From the NCBI GenBank assembly GCA_951813255.1, contig OX638353.1, positions 2,787,501-2,851,500 on the forward strand: DNA of 64,000 bases. The letters are read 5' to 3'. This document shows, piece after piece, positions 34,688-41,865 of the stretch. Below the pieces are notes generated by a model, which was not told where the DNA came from, ran no database searches, and saw only the letters and a program-made list of their open reading frames with translations. A program made the position numbers and the translations under genes. The DNA is from an uncultured Dehalococcoidia bacterium. Its GTDB lineage: Bacteria; Chloroflexota; Dehalococcoidia; Lucifugimonadales; JAAXIE01. Every line of letters begins with the position of its first letter. Within the stretch, counting starts at the first letter, position 1.

Positions 34688-35602
34688 TCATTCGCTCGCC
34701 TGAACACGCCTCCGCCACATGGGGTGGTCCTCCCAGTTGGCTGGAAATCCCATATCGGCCTCTGACACAGACGTATATGCACCCTTAAGTTCCAGAAGCC
34801 TTTCCGGCCAATCTCCGTTGGGGGTGATGACTTCCATTAAGTGAGTGATCAGGACTATGGCATTGTAGACCTTGCCTGGAGCTTGTTTATTGAATGCCGT
34901 AGCGGCCGCTGAGTTACTCCCAAGTGTCTTGGGTATCCTGAGGCCAGTGGCAACGTTCAAATCCCAGAGCCTGTCGTGGTGGGCGCATATGTTGCGAATC
35001 CGGGTGAGATGACGCAGAGCGGAGCGGAGGATGGATTCGTCCATCCCGTAACTTTGAGATATGTCCTGCCTAATCCTGCGGTCTCCTAGGCTCGCATACC
35101 ATTTGGACAATTGCCCGAATGACATGGCATGAATCACGTCCCAGATGGGTAGTTGATGAAAGCTAGTACTCCCTTGGTTCGTGATCTGCCGGTAACCTCT
35201 TTGGAGTTCCTTCAGATTACCCGAGTGATACCGGTTGAATAGAGTGGCGTCCTGGTGGGCATATTCTCCGTGCGCGTACGCGAGTTGGCGTGCCCACTGT
35301 GTCCTGATCGAAACCTCGATGAAGCTAAAAGCCTCCAGCAAATGGGACCTGAGCCGTTGGTCGAACAGGTAGCGTGACAGGGCAGTGTGGAAGTGTGTCC
35401 CATCTACGAAGAGGTTGCCTTGTTGGCTTGGCGTCGACGACTCGAAAGATCTCCAATAGGCGCTCAGACGCTGGAATCCTATGTGTGTCAGGCTTCGTGC
35501 TGCAGCGTCCCGGTCGTCGATGGTCATACCGCAGTCTATGAGGTGCTGCACTTGGTCACGCGGTGATGTGAGGTTTATAGAACGCGATTGGGATATGTAC
35601 AT
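34688..35602 (-). CDS. AbiD/AbiF-type abortive infection protein (Abi_2, HEPN)
   Basis: A 304-residue member of the Abi_2 family. Family features are IGFQRLSAYWRSFE (the YRLxxYxxxF motif) near residue 45, then FIEVSIRTQWARQLAYAHG, and RNICAHHDRLWDL near residue 215, a HEPN-type RxxxxH RNase motif. Abi_2 proteins stop phage spread by killing or arresting infected cells, probably through RNA cleavage. The gene starts about 10 bases beyond the T-run of the capsid-operon terminator on the same strand, so it may be transcribed by read-through from that operon. Confidence 0.85.
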   Translation of the reverse strand: MYISQSRSINLTSPRDQVQHLIDCGMTIDDRDAAARSLTHIGFQRLSAYWRSFESSTPSQQGNLFVDGTHFHTALSRYLFDQRLRSHLLEAFSFIEVSIRTQWARQLAYAHGEYAHQDATLFNRYHSGNLKELQRGYRQITNQGSTSFHQLPIWDVIHAMSFGQLSKWYASLGDRRIRQDISQSYGMDESILRSALRHLTRIRNICAHHDRLWDLNVATGLRIPKTLGSNSAAATAFNKQAPGKVYNAIVLITHLMEVITPNGDWPERLLELKGAYTSVSEADMGFPANWEDHPMWRRRVQASE

Positions 35603-35611
35603 ATACCTGAC

Positions 35612-35664
35612 AAAAAGAAGCCCCCCCGTGGTGCGCCGATCTTACGAGAGGCGTGGGGGGTTCT
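35612..35664 (-). terminator. Intrinsic terminator of the capsid (minus-strand) operon
   Basis: A GC-rich hairpin (minus strand: aaccccccacgcc arm, ggcgcaccacgggggggctt arm) followed by cttctttttg. It lies 61 bases beyond the last structural gene and immediately before the Abi gene, marking the end of the structural module. Confidence 0.75.
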
Positions 35665-35724
35665 ATCAATCTAGCCTAGCACCCGCTGGTGTCCTCGTCA
35701 ATCCTCCTCCCCTCAATTGGGATA

Positions 35725-36135
35725 CTACCCCAACCTCGCCCTACCCTCCACCAACAACTCCGCCCCCCAGTAATACGCCCCAGCATACTGGATCCGCCTC
35801 CGCCTCGACGACGAAATCACGTGTATATACGACATGTCCACCCCATCCACCAAGTCCACCGCAGCCCGCACCGACTGCGACCCCCTCGCCGACAGGTACG
35901 GCTCCAGCCCTTCCCACGCCTCCTTTATGTCATTCGAACTGTGCAATAAAGTGATGCTCAGAAAATACACCGCCTCATTCGACGACACCGTGTACTGCGC
36001 CAGCGTGTCATGGTCCTCAATGATCGCGCACGGGAATTCGTTCACCGCCGTCACCGGCAGGTCATACACCCGCAGCCCCGGTATCGAGGCCAACCTCGAC
36101 TCCAAAGTGTTCACGAATACGCTGATATCTCCCAA
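35725..36135 (-). CDS. Phage neck/tail-terminator-like protein
   Basis: A protein of 136 residues from a TTG at 36135, which follows GAGAGGAAA; upstream in-frame codons lack a ribosome site and translate to Arg-rich noise. Sequence features are LGDISVFVNTLESRLASIPG and RAAVDLVDGVDMSYIHVISS then YWGAELLVEGR. Size, position after the connector genes and the closing strand pattern suit a head-tail joining or tail-completion protein. No specific family was confirmed, so the assignment rests mainly on position. It is the last gene before the terminator. Confidence 0.5.
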   Translation of the reverse strand: MGDISVFVNTLESRLASIPGLRVYDLPVTAVNEFPCAIIEDHDTLAQYTVSSNEAVYFLSITLLHSSNDIKEAWEGLEPYLSARGSQSVRAAVDLVDGVDMSYIHVISSSRRRRIQYAGAYYWGAELLVEGRARLG

Positions 36136-36184
36136 TTTCCTCTCCTCTCTACGTTCGCTCCACGCGAAGTGATAAAGTTCACCC

Positions 36185-36492
36185 GTGACTACGCCAGAAC
36201 AGGCCCCGCCCCAAATTGACCCTGCTGACATAGCCCGCACCCTCGGCCGCCTCGAAGAGGGCCAGCGCCATCTCGAAGAAGGCATGCGTCAGATGGGCCA
36301 GCGTCTCGATCGCCTTGACGAGAACCAGCGCGACACAAACCGCCGCCTCGAAGAAAACCAGCGCGACACAAACCGCCGCCTCGATGAACTAACCAGCGCA
36401 TCGACCGCCTCGTCTACGCCAACCTCGCCAGCCTTGTCGTCATCACCAGCGCTCTGCTAGGCGGACTCCTCACCGTTGCCTTCGTTGGCTAG
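36185..36492 (+). pseudogene. Coiled-coil membrane protein broken by a 2-bp insertion
   Basis: From GTG 36185 the frame encodes a helical protein with repeated units (LEEGQRHLEEG, LDENQRDTNRR, LEENQRDTNRR) and then runs into Ser/Thr/Pro noise. The other frame downstream reads NQRIDRLVYANLASLVVITS then ALLGGLLTVAFVG and stops at 36492: a clear C-terminal membrane helix. Removing the bases ct in gaactaacc rejoins the frames as DENQRID, continuing the repeat. The intact form would be a short coiled-coil protein with a C-terminal anchor, perhaps holin- or XhlA-like. It is transcribed against the capsid operon. Confidence 0.65.
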
Positions 36493-36501
36493 ACGCCTCC
36501 C

Positions 36502-36792
36502 TCACCGCGCCGTCGCCAAATAATCCAACTTGTCCCCATCGCTCGCCACATCCCCATAGAAATCGCTCAACGCAGCCTCCCTCCCAGGAGGAAACTCCAG
36601 TCTCAGCACCGCCCCCGGCTCCAACTCCATCCCCGCATCCGCCGACACCTCCGCTCCACCCAGGTAGAAGCTCCCCGTATTCCCCCGCCTCGCCTTGAAC
36701 ACCACGGCATACACCGCCTCCCGCGGCTCCGGTGCAAACCGCTCCCGCGTCCCCGCCTCTGCCACCGTGACCGTTCCCGTCAACAGCTTCAT
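36502..36792 (-). CDS. Small phage structural protein
   Basis: A 96-residue protein with an all-beta pattern: VVFKARRGNTGSFYLGGAEV, then LEPGAVLRLEFPPGRE. Short proteins with the NTGxxYLGG...L.PG pattern are common in HK97-type head modules beside connector genes. A role as a head decoration or joining protein is inferred from position. A strong AGGAGG site precedes the ATG. It begins 31 bases downstream of the connector gene stop, in one operon with it. Confidence 0.6.
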   Translation of the reverse strand: MKLLTGTVTVAEAGTRERFAPEPREAVYAVVFKARRGNTGSFYLGGAEVSADAGMELEPGAVLRLEFPPGREAALSDFYGDVASDGDKLDYLATAR

Positions 36793-36823
36793 CCCATCCT
36801 CCTCTCTCCCATGCCTCCGGTCC

Positions 36824-37678
36824 TCATACCGCAGCCTTTCGGTACGGGCTCAGCATCCTTCTCACGTCCGGGTCATACTGCCCGAAGTCCCCGTTCAACG
36901 CCGCCCGGTACCCCCGCACATCTGTCCCGAACGCCAAGTCTTTCCGCTTCCACAACCGCGCAGCCTGCACCACGCACGCCTCCGACACCCCCGCCGGGTA
37001 CCGGAACAACTGTATCGGCGACGCGGCGCCATGCCTCACCACCCTCGTCCCATTCACCCCACGCTCCACCTTCAGCATGTTCGTCCCCGCCGCGGTCACA
37101 TACACCTGCTCCGACCCGATCATCAACGTGTCCCCTGCGCTGAAGGGCATGCCCCCGTTCACCCCGAACTCCGTGCCATCGACATCCACCCCTAGCCCGT
37201 CCACCACTGCTGCCGACATGCTCAACTGCTCGCGGAAGCCCCAGACTCCAGCGATCTCCACCCTAGCCCGTCCCTTGAGGGACCGTAGCCCGCCTCGCAG
37301 GGACACCCTCCCCCCAGACTCATTCCCCACCTCCAGCCTCGTATAGGGTCTGCCCCAAGGCTGCGTGGGCTCCGCGTTCAACGGGTACAGCAGGTAATCG
37401 CCCGACGCCCACGCCGTCTCGAACCGCCTGTCTCCATCCCCATCGCTCTTCAGAGCAGTGATCCGTATGAGGTCCGGCACTAGTATTCGGCTGCTGCCAC
37501 CCCCCACGTCGAAATAACGTGTGGTCTCCAACGCGAAGAAGTGCCTGTTGCAGTGCTGGTCTATCCACCGCGACACATCCTCCAGCAACTCCAGCAGCCT
37601 GCTGTCATGACTCCCTCCCGCAATATCCAGCAAGGACACCGACTTGATAGTCTTCAAGTTCCCGTAAGCATTAGCCAT
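36824..37678 (-). CDS. Head-tail connector (gp6-like)
   Basis: A 284-residue protein starting at ATG 37678 after GGGAGGAGG; upstream in-frame codons run through a palindromic repeat and are not credible. The N-terminal 60 residues are helical (DSRLLELLEDVSRWIDQHC NRHFF), the pattern of gp6/HK97-type connectors that form a ring under the portal. A beta-rich middle (EQVYVTAAGTNMLKVERGV then NGT) and a helical end (VVQAARLWKRKD...) follow. The length exceeds the 100-200 residues of minimal connectors, suggesting an extra domain. It follows the capsid gene at the normal place in a head module. Confidence 0.72.
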   Translation of the reverse strand: MANAYGNLKTIKSVSLLDIAGGSHDSRLLELLEDVSRWIDQHCNRHFFALETTRYFDVGGGSSRILVPDLIRITALKSDGDGDRRFETAWASGDYLLYPLNAEPTQPWGRPYTRLEVGNESGGRVSLRGGLRSLKGRARVEIAGVWGFREQLSMSAAVVDGLGVDVDGTEFGVNGGMPFSAGDTLMIGSEQVYVTAAGTNMLKVERGVNGTRVVRHGAASPIQLFRYPAGVSEACVVQAARLWKRKDLAFGTDVRGYRAALNGDFGQYDPDVRRMLSPYRKAAV

Positions 37679-37714
37679 CATCCCCTCCTCCCATTCATCC
37701 TTCACTACTTCCCC

Positions 37715-37773
37715 GTCATTCCCGCGGAGAGCCTGCCCCCGTGCAGACGGGGGCGGGAACCCACGTAACCCCG
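37715..37773. repeat. Palindromic repeat type A (gtcattcccgcg...cccacgtaacc)
   Basis: A GC-rich palindromic element with outer arms around ttcccgc/gcgggaa and an inner stem gcctgcccccg/cgggggc. Related copies occur at 39330 and, shortened, at 47701. It lies between the capsid and connector genes. Confidence 0.75.
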
Positions 37774-37826
37774 AGTCCCCACGACCACTCACCACTCGGA
37801 GCGCAACACCCCCTCTCATTTCTCCG

Positions 37827-37904
37827 CTCGTCCTGAGCGAAGGGGGTGGGTTGGACATCCGGCCGTTAGGTCAGATGCCCAACCCGCCCCCGAAGTCGAA
37901 GGAC
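37827..37904. repeat. Palindromic repeat type B (cgtcctgagcgaag...cgaagtcgaaggac)
   Basis: A palindromic element starting cgtcctgagcgaaggggg and ending cgaagtcgaaggac, with inner arms gggggtgggttggacatc and agatgcccaacccgccccc that pair with a few mismatches. The end motifs recur in all type B copies of this window. Located 32 bases before the stop of the capsid gene. Confidence 0.75.
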
Positions 37905-37935
37905 AGGCGTGACACCCGTAGAACCCGCCTTACCC

Positions 37936-39270
37936 CTACGGCGCCGCCGTGATGTTGTATTGCAACCCAGTATGCGTCGCGCTCGAACGCGTCCCCGTCC
38001 GCTCCGCAAACGCAATCCGCATGCTCACCACCATCACGTTCTGCCTCTTCTGGATATCCCGCTCCGTCTCTATCGTCAGCTCCCGCCGGAAGCCCACTCT
38101 CCACTGCGTTCGGTTGACGATCAGCAGGCGTCCCGTACTGTTCGTGTTCCCCCCGCTCGTCACCTTCCCGTCCGCATCGGCCGCCTTCATCTGCTCCGAC
38201 ACCAGCACCGGGATACCCTCCACCGCAGCCAATTGCCCCTGCAGCAGCGTCGCGTTGGGCCCCAGCTTGTCCAGCGTCCGGAAGTTGGTGATGCCCAAGC
38301 TGCGTATGTACGTGTCCACATCCATGATGTAGGCCAGCTCCGAGGGACGCACCCCGTGCTTGCCCAGCTTGCCCCGTATCTCGTTGAACATGCTGTCCGA
38401 CGTGCTGGCGTTGTGATCGTTGCCCTGGCCCGTGTTGTCCACCAGCGGCAGGTGCAGCAGCCCGTCGAACCCCAGCAGCCAGTGCCCCTTTCCCGCATCG
38501 CTCTTGGAGATCGTTGCCCCGTCCGCATTGATGTTGTTCGTAGCCGTCGTGTCCGCGTTCAGCAGCACATCATCAATGACCTCCGCAGCATTCCTCACCA
38601 GCGACGACCGCACCTCCGGCGCCATCGCCACCACCGAGTCCTCGTCCAGCGACAGCGACCACGGCACCGTACCCACCAGTTCATACGACGTCAGCGTCTG
38701 CTTGGCCGTGGCCAGCGCCGACCCCGTCACCGCCGCGTTCTCCGTTCCCGGGTACCAGCTCACGTCCCCCAGTTGCAGCGGTATATCGAACGGGTCCGAC
38801 GGCATCTCCGTACGCGAGAACAACGGCGCCACCAGCGTCTCCAGGTTCACGTCCAGCCACAGCGCCGCCGCCTCTTGCGTCGGCACAAGCTCATCCCCCG
38901 ATCCCGCCGTCGTGCTGTCCATCGCAGCCTTCAGATTCGTCTGCCACTCCTCCAGCATCCGCGGGTTCAACCCCATCGGCTGCCTCATCTGCGAGGTCAG
39001 CAAGCTCCGCACGCAGGCCAGGTCCAGCATGTCCAACCCCTCGTACTTCCCAAAGGGCACCCGCGGCCGCCCCCTGTCCACGTACTTGGCCAGAATGCTC
39101 CGCTTCTGTCCCTCCTTCGACGACTCCTGCATCCGTCCCAACTGCGATGAGATCCGCTGCACCTCCTCCCGCAACGGCGGTATCTCTGCATCCATCCGCG
39201 ACTGGTAAAACTCCCGTATCCCAGCCACCTCACCCTTGATAACCTCCAAGTCCTGCGTCCCAATATTCAC
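37936..39270 (-). CDS. HK97-type phage major capsid protein
   Basis: A 444-residue major capsid protein. The N-terminal 70 residues form a coiled coil (the delta/scaffold region removed by the protease), with EVAGIREFYQSRMDAEIPPL. The HK97 fold follows: SGDELVPTQEAAALW..., DVNLETLVAPLFSRTEMPSD (N-arm and E-loop region), RNAAEVIDDVLLNADTT, FNEIRGKLGKHG and YIMDVDTYIRSLG, then VSEQMKA and RTQWRVGFRRELTIETERD. A GTG start at 39270 follows AGGAG. It lies downstream of the prohead protease but is separated from it by a 760-base repeat-filled gap. Confidence 0.88.
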   Translation of the reverse strand: MNIGTQDLEVIKGEVAGIREFYQSRMDAEIPPLREEVQRISSQLGRMQESSKEGQKRSILAKYVDRGRPRVPFGKYEGLDMLDLACVRSLLTSQMRQPMGLNPRMLEEWQTNLKAAMDSTTAGSGDELVPTQEAAALWLDVNLETLVAPLFSRTEMPSDPFDIPLQLGDVSWYPGTENAAVTGSALATAKQTLTSYELVGTVPWSLSLDEDSVVAMAPEVRSSLVRNAAEVIDDVLLNADTTATNNINADGATISKSDAGKGHWLLGFDGLLHLPLVDNTGQGNDHNASTSDSMFNEIRGKLGKHGVRPSELAYIMDVDTYIRSLGITNFRTLDKLGPNATLLQGQLAAVEGIPVLVSEQMKAADADGKVTSGGNTNSTGRLLIVNRTQWRVGFRRELTIETERDIQKRQNVMVVSMRIAFAERTGTRSSATHTGLQYNITAAP

Positions 39271-40031
39271 GTCTTACTCCTCTTATTCCTTTTGTCGAAT
39301 TTCCTCTTCTTTTGTTGGGTATCTCCCCCGTCGTTCCCGCGAAGAGCCTGCCCCGGACCACGGTCCGGGGCGGGAACCCACGTAACCCGGGACTCCAAAC
39401 TCACTTACCACTTGGCACACAACACCCCCACACGATCCTCCACTTATCCTCTCTTCCGTTCACCCTGAGCGAAGCTGTCTCCCCCTCAGTCCCGGAACAC
39501 AGCGCAGTCGAAGAACCGGCAGCGAGTCAGCACCCCCTAAGTAAATCCCCTCTTCCGTGCGCCCTGAGCGAACAGTCGGGTTGTCCATCCGGCCGCCCCA
39601 AGGGAGACAGTGAGTCATACGCCTTCGCCATCCCCCCACCCTATCCTTCTCATCCGTTCGTCCTGAGCGAAAGCAGCGGATCATTCCCGAATCTATCCCC
39701 CTCCTCCGTTCGTCCTGAGCGAAGGGGCCGGGTTGTACATCCGGCCGCCCCAAGGGAGACAGTGAGTCATACGCATCCGCCATCCCCCCACCCTATCCTT
39801 CTCATCCGTTCGTCCTGAGCGAAGGCAGCGGATCATTCCCGAATCTATTCCCCTCTTCTGCCCCCCTCTTCCGTTCGTCCTGAGCGAAGGGGGCGGGTTG
39901 TACATCCGGCCGGTAGAGGTCGGATGTACAACCCGCCCCCGAAGTCGAAGGACCCCCAACCAGCAACACACCCACCACGACCCCCTTCCCCCTCAGGAGG
40001 AAGCCTGGAATGGGGATGAAAATCCCACACC
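39271..40031. repeat. 760-bp intergenic array of palindromic repeats
   Basis: A gene-free gap inside the head operon, between protease and capsid genes. It holds a type A palindrome (39330-39388, inner arms ccccggacc/ggtccgggg), at least five half or whole type B ends (cgttcgtcctgagcgaa), an imperfect 152-bp direct duplication (about 39555-39706 and 39707-39858), and one intact type B element (39870-39953). No gene is credible; translated frames consist of these repeats. Confidence 0.85.
39889..39940. repeat. Intact type B palindrome with perfect 20-bp arms
   Basis: Arms 39889-39908 and 39921-39940 are perfect 20-bp inverted repeats around a 12-base loop, bounded by cctgagcgaa on one side and gaagtcgaaggac on the other. 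In RNA this would be a very stable hairpin, large enough to affect transcription or mRNA ends between protease and capsid genes. Confidence 0.9.
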
Positions 40032-40772
40032 TCACGGCCCAGCCCGCGCCTCCCTCAAAACCTCCAGCACCTCCTCCACCCCAACCCCCAACGACAACCC
40101 ACGCCTCACCGCATTCTCATTCGCCGGCACCGGCGCAGCACTCACCTCCAGCAACACCTGCTCCGTGAACCATATCCCCAGAAACTTCCCCGTCTGCGGG
40201 TCACGCCTCTCCTCAAACCGCACCGGACGGAACCCCACCGACACTCCCTTCTGGTACCCGCCCCGGTACAGCCCCGCCACCTCCTGCGCGAACCCCGTCG
40301 GCGCAAACTCCACCTTCGCCAGCAACGCCCCGGACATCACACCAGTGCCCCGTCCCACCTCACCACCAGCCGTCCACACCTCCGTGCACCTTCCGATCGC
40401 CGGCCTCGAGTAGTCATGCGCCCACAAAAACACCGGGTTCTTCCGGTAAGCATCCAGCCTCCACCCATTCACCGACACCACATCCCCATGCCGGTCCACC
40501 TCCTCCGTGGAAGCCACGAACGTCATCGCATCCCCATCCTCTCCCATCCCCTTCCCCTGCCAGCCCTGATCCTCCTGACCAGCGCCCGTAGCAGCAGCCC
40601 CAGTGGCAGTAGCCCCACTCCCATCAGCCTTCCCCATCACGCTCCACTTGAACACGCACGGCGCATCCGCCAACCCCCGCCGGTACTCCTCCAGCGCCTC
40701 CAGCAACTCCTCCTGCATCTGCATCTCCCACTCCCTTCCAACACGTCCCTCTCTGTGATCGCTCATCGTCAT
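40032..40772 (-). CDS. HK97 prohead protease (S78 family)
   Basis: A serine protease of 246 residues from ATG 40772 (after GGGAGGAAG; an ATG at 40790 is possible). It trims capsid and scaffold proteins during head maturation. Family features: FVASTEEVDRHGDVVSVNGW, NPVFLWAHDYSRPAIG with the catalytic His, and GYQKGVSVGFRPV with the catalytic Ser, followed by LLEVSAAPVPANENA. An N-terminal extension of about 75 residues, rich in Glu and then Gly/Ala, precedes the core. First gene of the minus-strand head operon, about 230 bases downstream of an SOS-like promoter. Confidence 0.88.
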   Translation of the reverse strand: MTMSDHREGRVGREWEMQMQEELLEALEEYRRGLADAPCVFKWSVMGKADGSGATATGAAATGAGQEDQGWQGKGMGEDGDAMTFVASTEEVDRHGDVVSVNGWRLDAYRKNPVFLWAHDYSRPAIGRCTEVWTAGGEVGRGTGVMSGALLAKVEFAPTGFAQEVAGLYRGGYQKGVSVGFRPVRFEERRDPQTGKFLGIWFTEQVLLEVSAAPVPANENAVRRGLSLGVGVEEVLEVLREARAGP

Positions 40773-40826
40773 ATCCCGTCTTCCTCCCATCTCTCACTGC
40801 CTGACAAATAAAGTCTTCAAATGGAG

Positions 40827-40942
40827 GGGACGGACCCCCTGCCCCCGGAACGACTCCCGGAGACTCCCCCGGCCATACTCCGAGGTCTCCCGGCCTGGAC
40901 CGAGGCCCCCCGGAATAGCCCGGGCTTTGAGGGGTCCGTCCC
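40827..40942. repeat. 116-bp element with 12-bp terminal inverted repeats in the protease leader
   Basis: The ends gggacggacccc (40827-40838) and ggggtccgtccc (40931-40942) are perfect inverted repeats, and the interior has further nested stems (ggagac/gtctcc, ccgagg/cctcgg). It lies in the 5' leader of the head operon, between the promoter at 41001-41030 and the protease start. It may be a MITE-like insertion or a structured regulatory leader. Confidence 0.65.
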
Positions 40943-41000
40943 ACCCCTGACCGGAGGCTCCCTGTCCCATCCTCCCTGGCACGTCTGCCTCCGTGTTCAC

Positions 41001-41030
41001 AGGTTAGAACAAGCGTTTGCCAGACGTCAA
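41001..41030 (-). promoter_or_regulatory. Promoter with embedded LexA/DinR-like box, head operon
   Basis: On the minus strand: TTGACG (41030-41025), an 18-base spacer, then TAACCT (41006-41001). The spacer holds a box which on the plus strand reads gaacaagcgttt (41007-41018), fitting the Gram-positive SOS consensus GAACRNRYGTTY. A repressor bound there would cover the promoter. The same design occurs at 45211-45240 on the other strand (22 of 30 bases match). Confidence 0.7.
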
Positions 41031-41137
41031 CAACAAAATGTCACGCCTCACCCCCACAACACCAACAAGCTCCTAGCAGATACGACACCCAGCGGGTACC
41101 ATGGATTACGGAGCCAGCGAAGGGACATCGTTACGAC

Positions 41138-41326
41138 ATGGTGAAGGTGAGGGAGGTCGCGCGGCTGGTGGAACGGGACGGGTGGAGGTTGGCGCGGACG
41201 AAAGGAAGCCATAGGATATACAAGCATCCAACGAAACTAGGCATAGTGGTCATCTCCGGAAATGCAGGTGTGGACATGCCTCCGGGCACCTATGACAAAG
41301 TACTCAAGCAGGCCGGTCTGAAATAA
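41138..41326 (+). CDS. hicA: HicA-type toxin
   Basis: A 62-residue HicA mRNA interferase. The double-stranded RNA-binding-like fold is recognisable: VREVARLVERDGWRLARTKG, then SHRIYKHP with the catalytic His, and the C-terminal MPPGTYDKVLKQAGLK. HicA cleaves mRNA and is neutralised by HicB. The gene is followed 11 bases later by hicB, the usual toxin-first order. A second, truncated hicB-like start follows at 41562. Confidence 0.92.
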   Translation: MVKVREVARLVERDGWRLARTKGSHRIYKHPTKLGIVVISGNAGVDMPPGTYDKVLKQAGLK

Positions 41327-41337
41327 GGAGTCGTCGA

Positions 41338-41547
41338 ATGGGTTACGCAGTGATTATCGAAAACGGCCCAACCAGCTACGGTGCCCATGTCCCTGACTTA
41401 CCGGGCTGTGTAGCCGCCGCTGAGACAAGGGACGAGGTCTACGCCCTCATCCTTGAAGCCATCGAACTCTACTTGGAGACTCTGAAAGAAGACGGACTCC
41501 CCGTACCAGAACCCCAGTCCTACGAATTAGTGCAGGCACATCCCTGA
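41338..41547 (+). CDS. hicB: HicB-type antitoxin
   Basis: A 69-residue HicB antitoxin consisting of the RNase H-like N-terminal domain (YAVIIENGPTSYGAHVPDLP then GCVAAAETRDEVYALILEAI). Many HicB proteins add a C-terminal DNA-binding domain; this one ends at residue 69, so it has no obvious helix-turn-helix or ribbon-helix-helix and may autoregulate poorly. It directly follows hicA and probably forms one transcript with it. Confidence 0.9.
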   Translation: MGYAVIIENGPTSYGAHVPDLPGCVAAAETRDEVYALILEAIELYLETLKEDGLPVPEPQSYELVQAHP

Positions 41548-41561
41548 GTTGGGCCCCCTCA

Positions 41562-41654
41562 ATGAAGGTGAAATACGTGGTGGTATACCAGAAGTTGCCC
41601 AACAACTACTGCGCCTACATACCTGAACTACCCGGCTGCATCTGCATCCTCTAG
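41562..41654 (+). pseudogene. Truncated second HicB-like frame
   Basis: Fifteen bases after hicB, an ATG opens a 30-residue frame reading MKVKYVVVYQKLPNNYCAYI then PELPGCICIL and a stop. This is the start of a HicB domain (xYxVVxExxxxxYxAYxPxLPGC). It breaks off exactly after the PGC motif. It is a decayed second antitoxin gene of a different lineage from the intact hicB (the two share only family motifs). Confidence 0.7.
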
Positions 41655-41800
41655 CCGTCTAGCCCAGCCCACCCACCCTTCGCGGCCCCCCACTTAACCC
41701 CACACCCCCTGACCCCAACCCCGCACCCCCCAAACCATCACCCCACATCCGCAAACAGCAACCAAAATGCTATTATCTCTCCATTAGCCTCAATAACATC

Positions 41801-41829
41801 TTGACATTTTCCAAGGCTACATGTTACAT
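41801..41829 (+). promoter_or_regulatory. Sigma-70-type promoter (TTGACA-17-TTACAT)
   Basis: TTGACA (41801-41806), a 17-base spacer and TTACAT (41824-41829) lie in a distinctly AT-richer patch 37 bases before the TTG start of the gene at 41866. No LexA-like box is present here, unlike the two capsid-operon promoters. Confidence 0.7.
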
Positions 41830-41865
41830 TACCCACACAACGCCTAACCAGAAAGGACAACAACA

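Noticed and set aside
37909..39150. Long plus-strand open frame opposite the capsid gene
   Set aside because: Arg/His/Gln-rich shadow of a GC-rich coding strand; the minus-strand product is a clear HK97 capsid protein.
40794..41000. 68-codon minus-strand frame in the protease leader
   Set aside because: It runs through the 116-bp inverted-repeat element and gives a Gly/Arg-rich product with no family resemblance; it is treated as leader.
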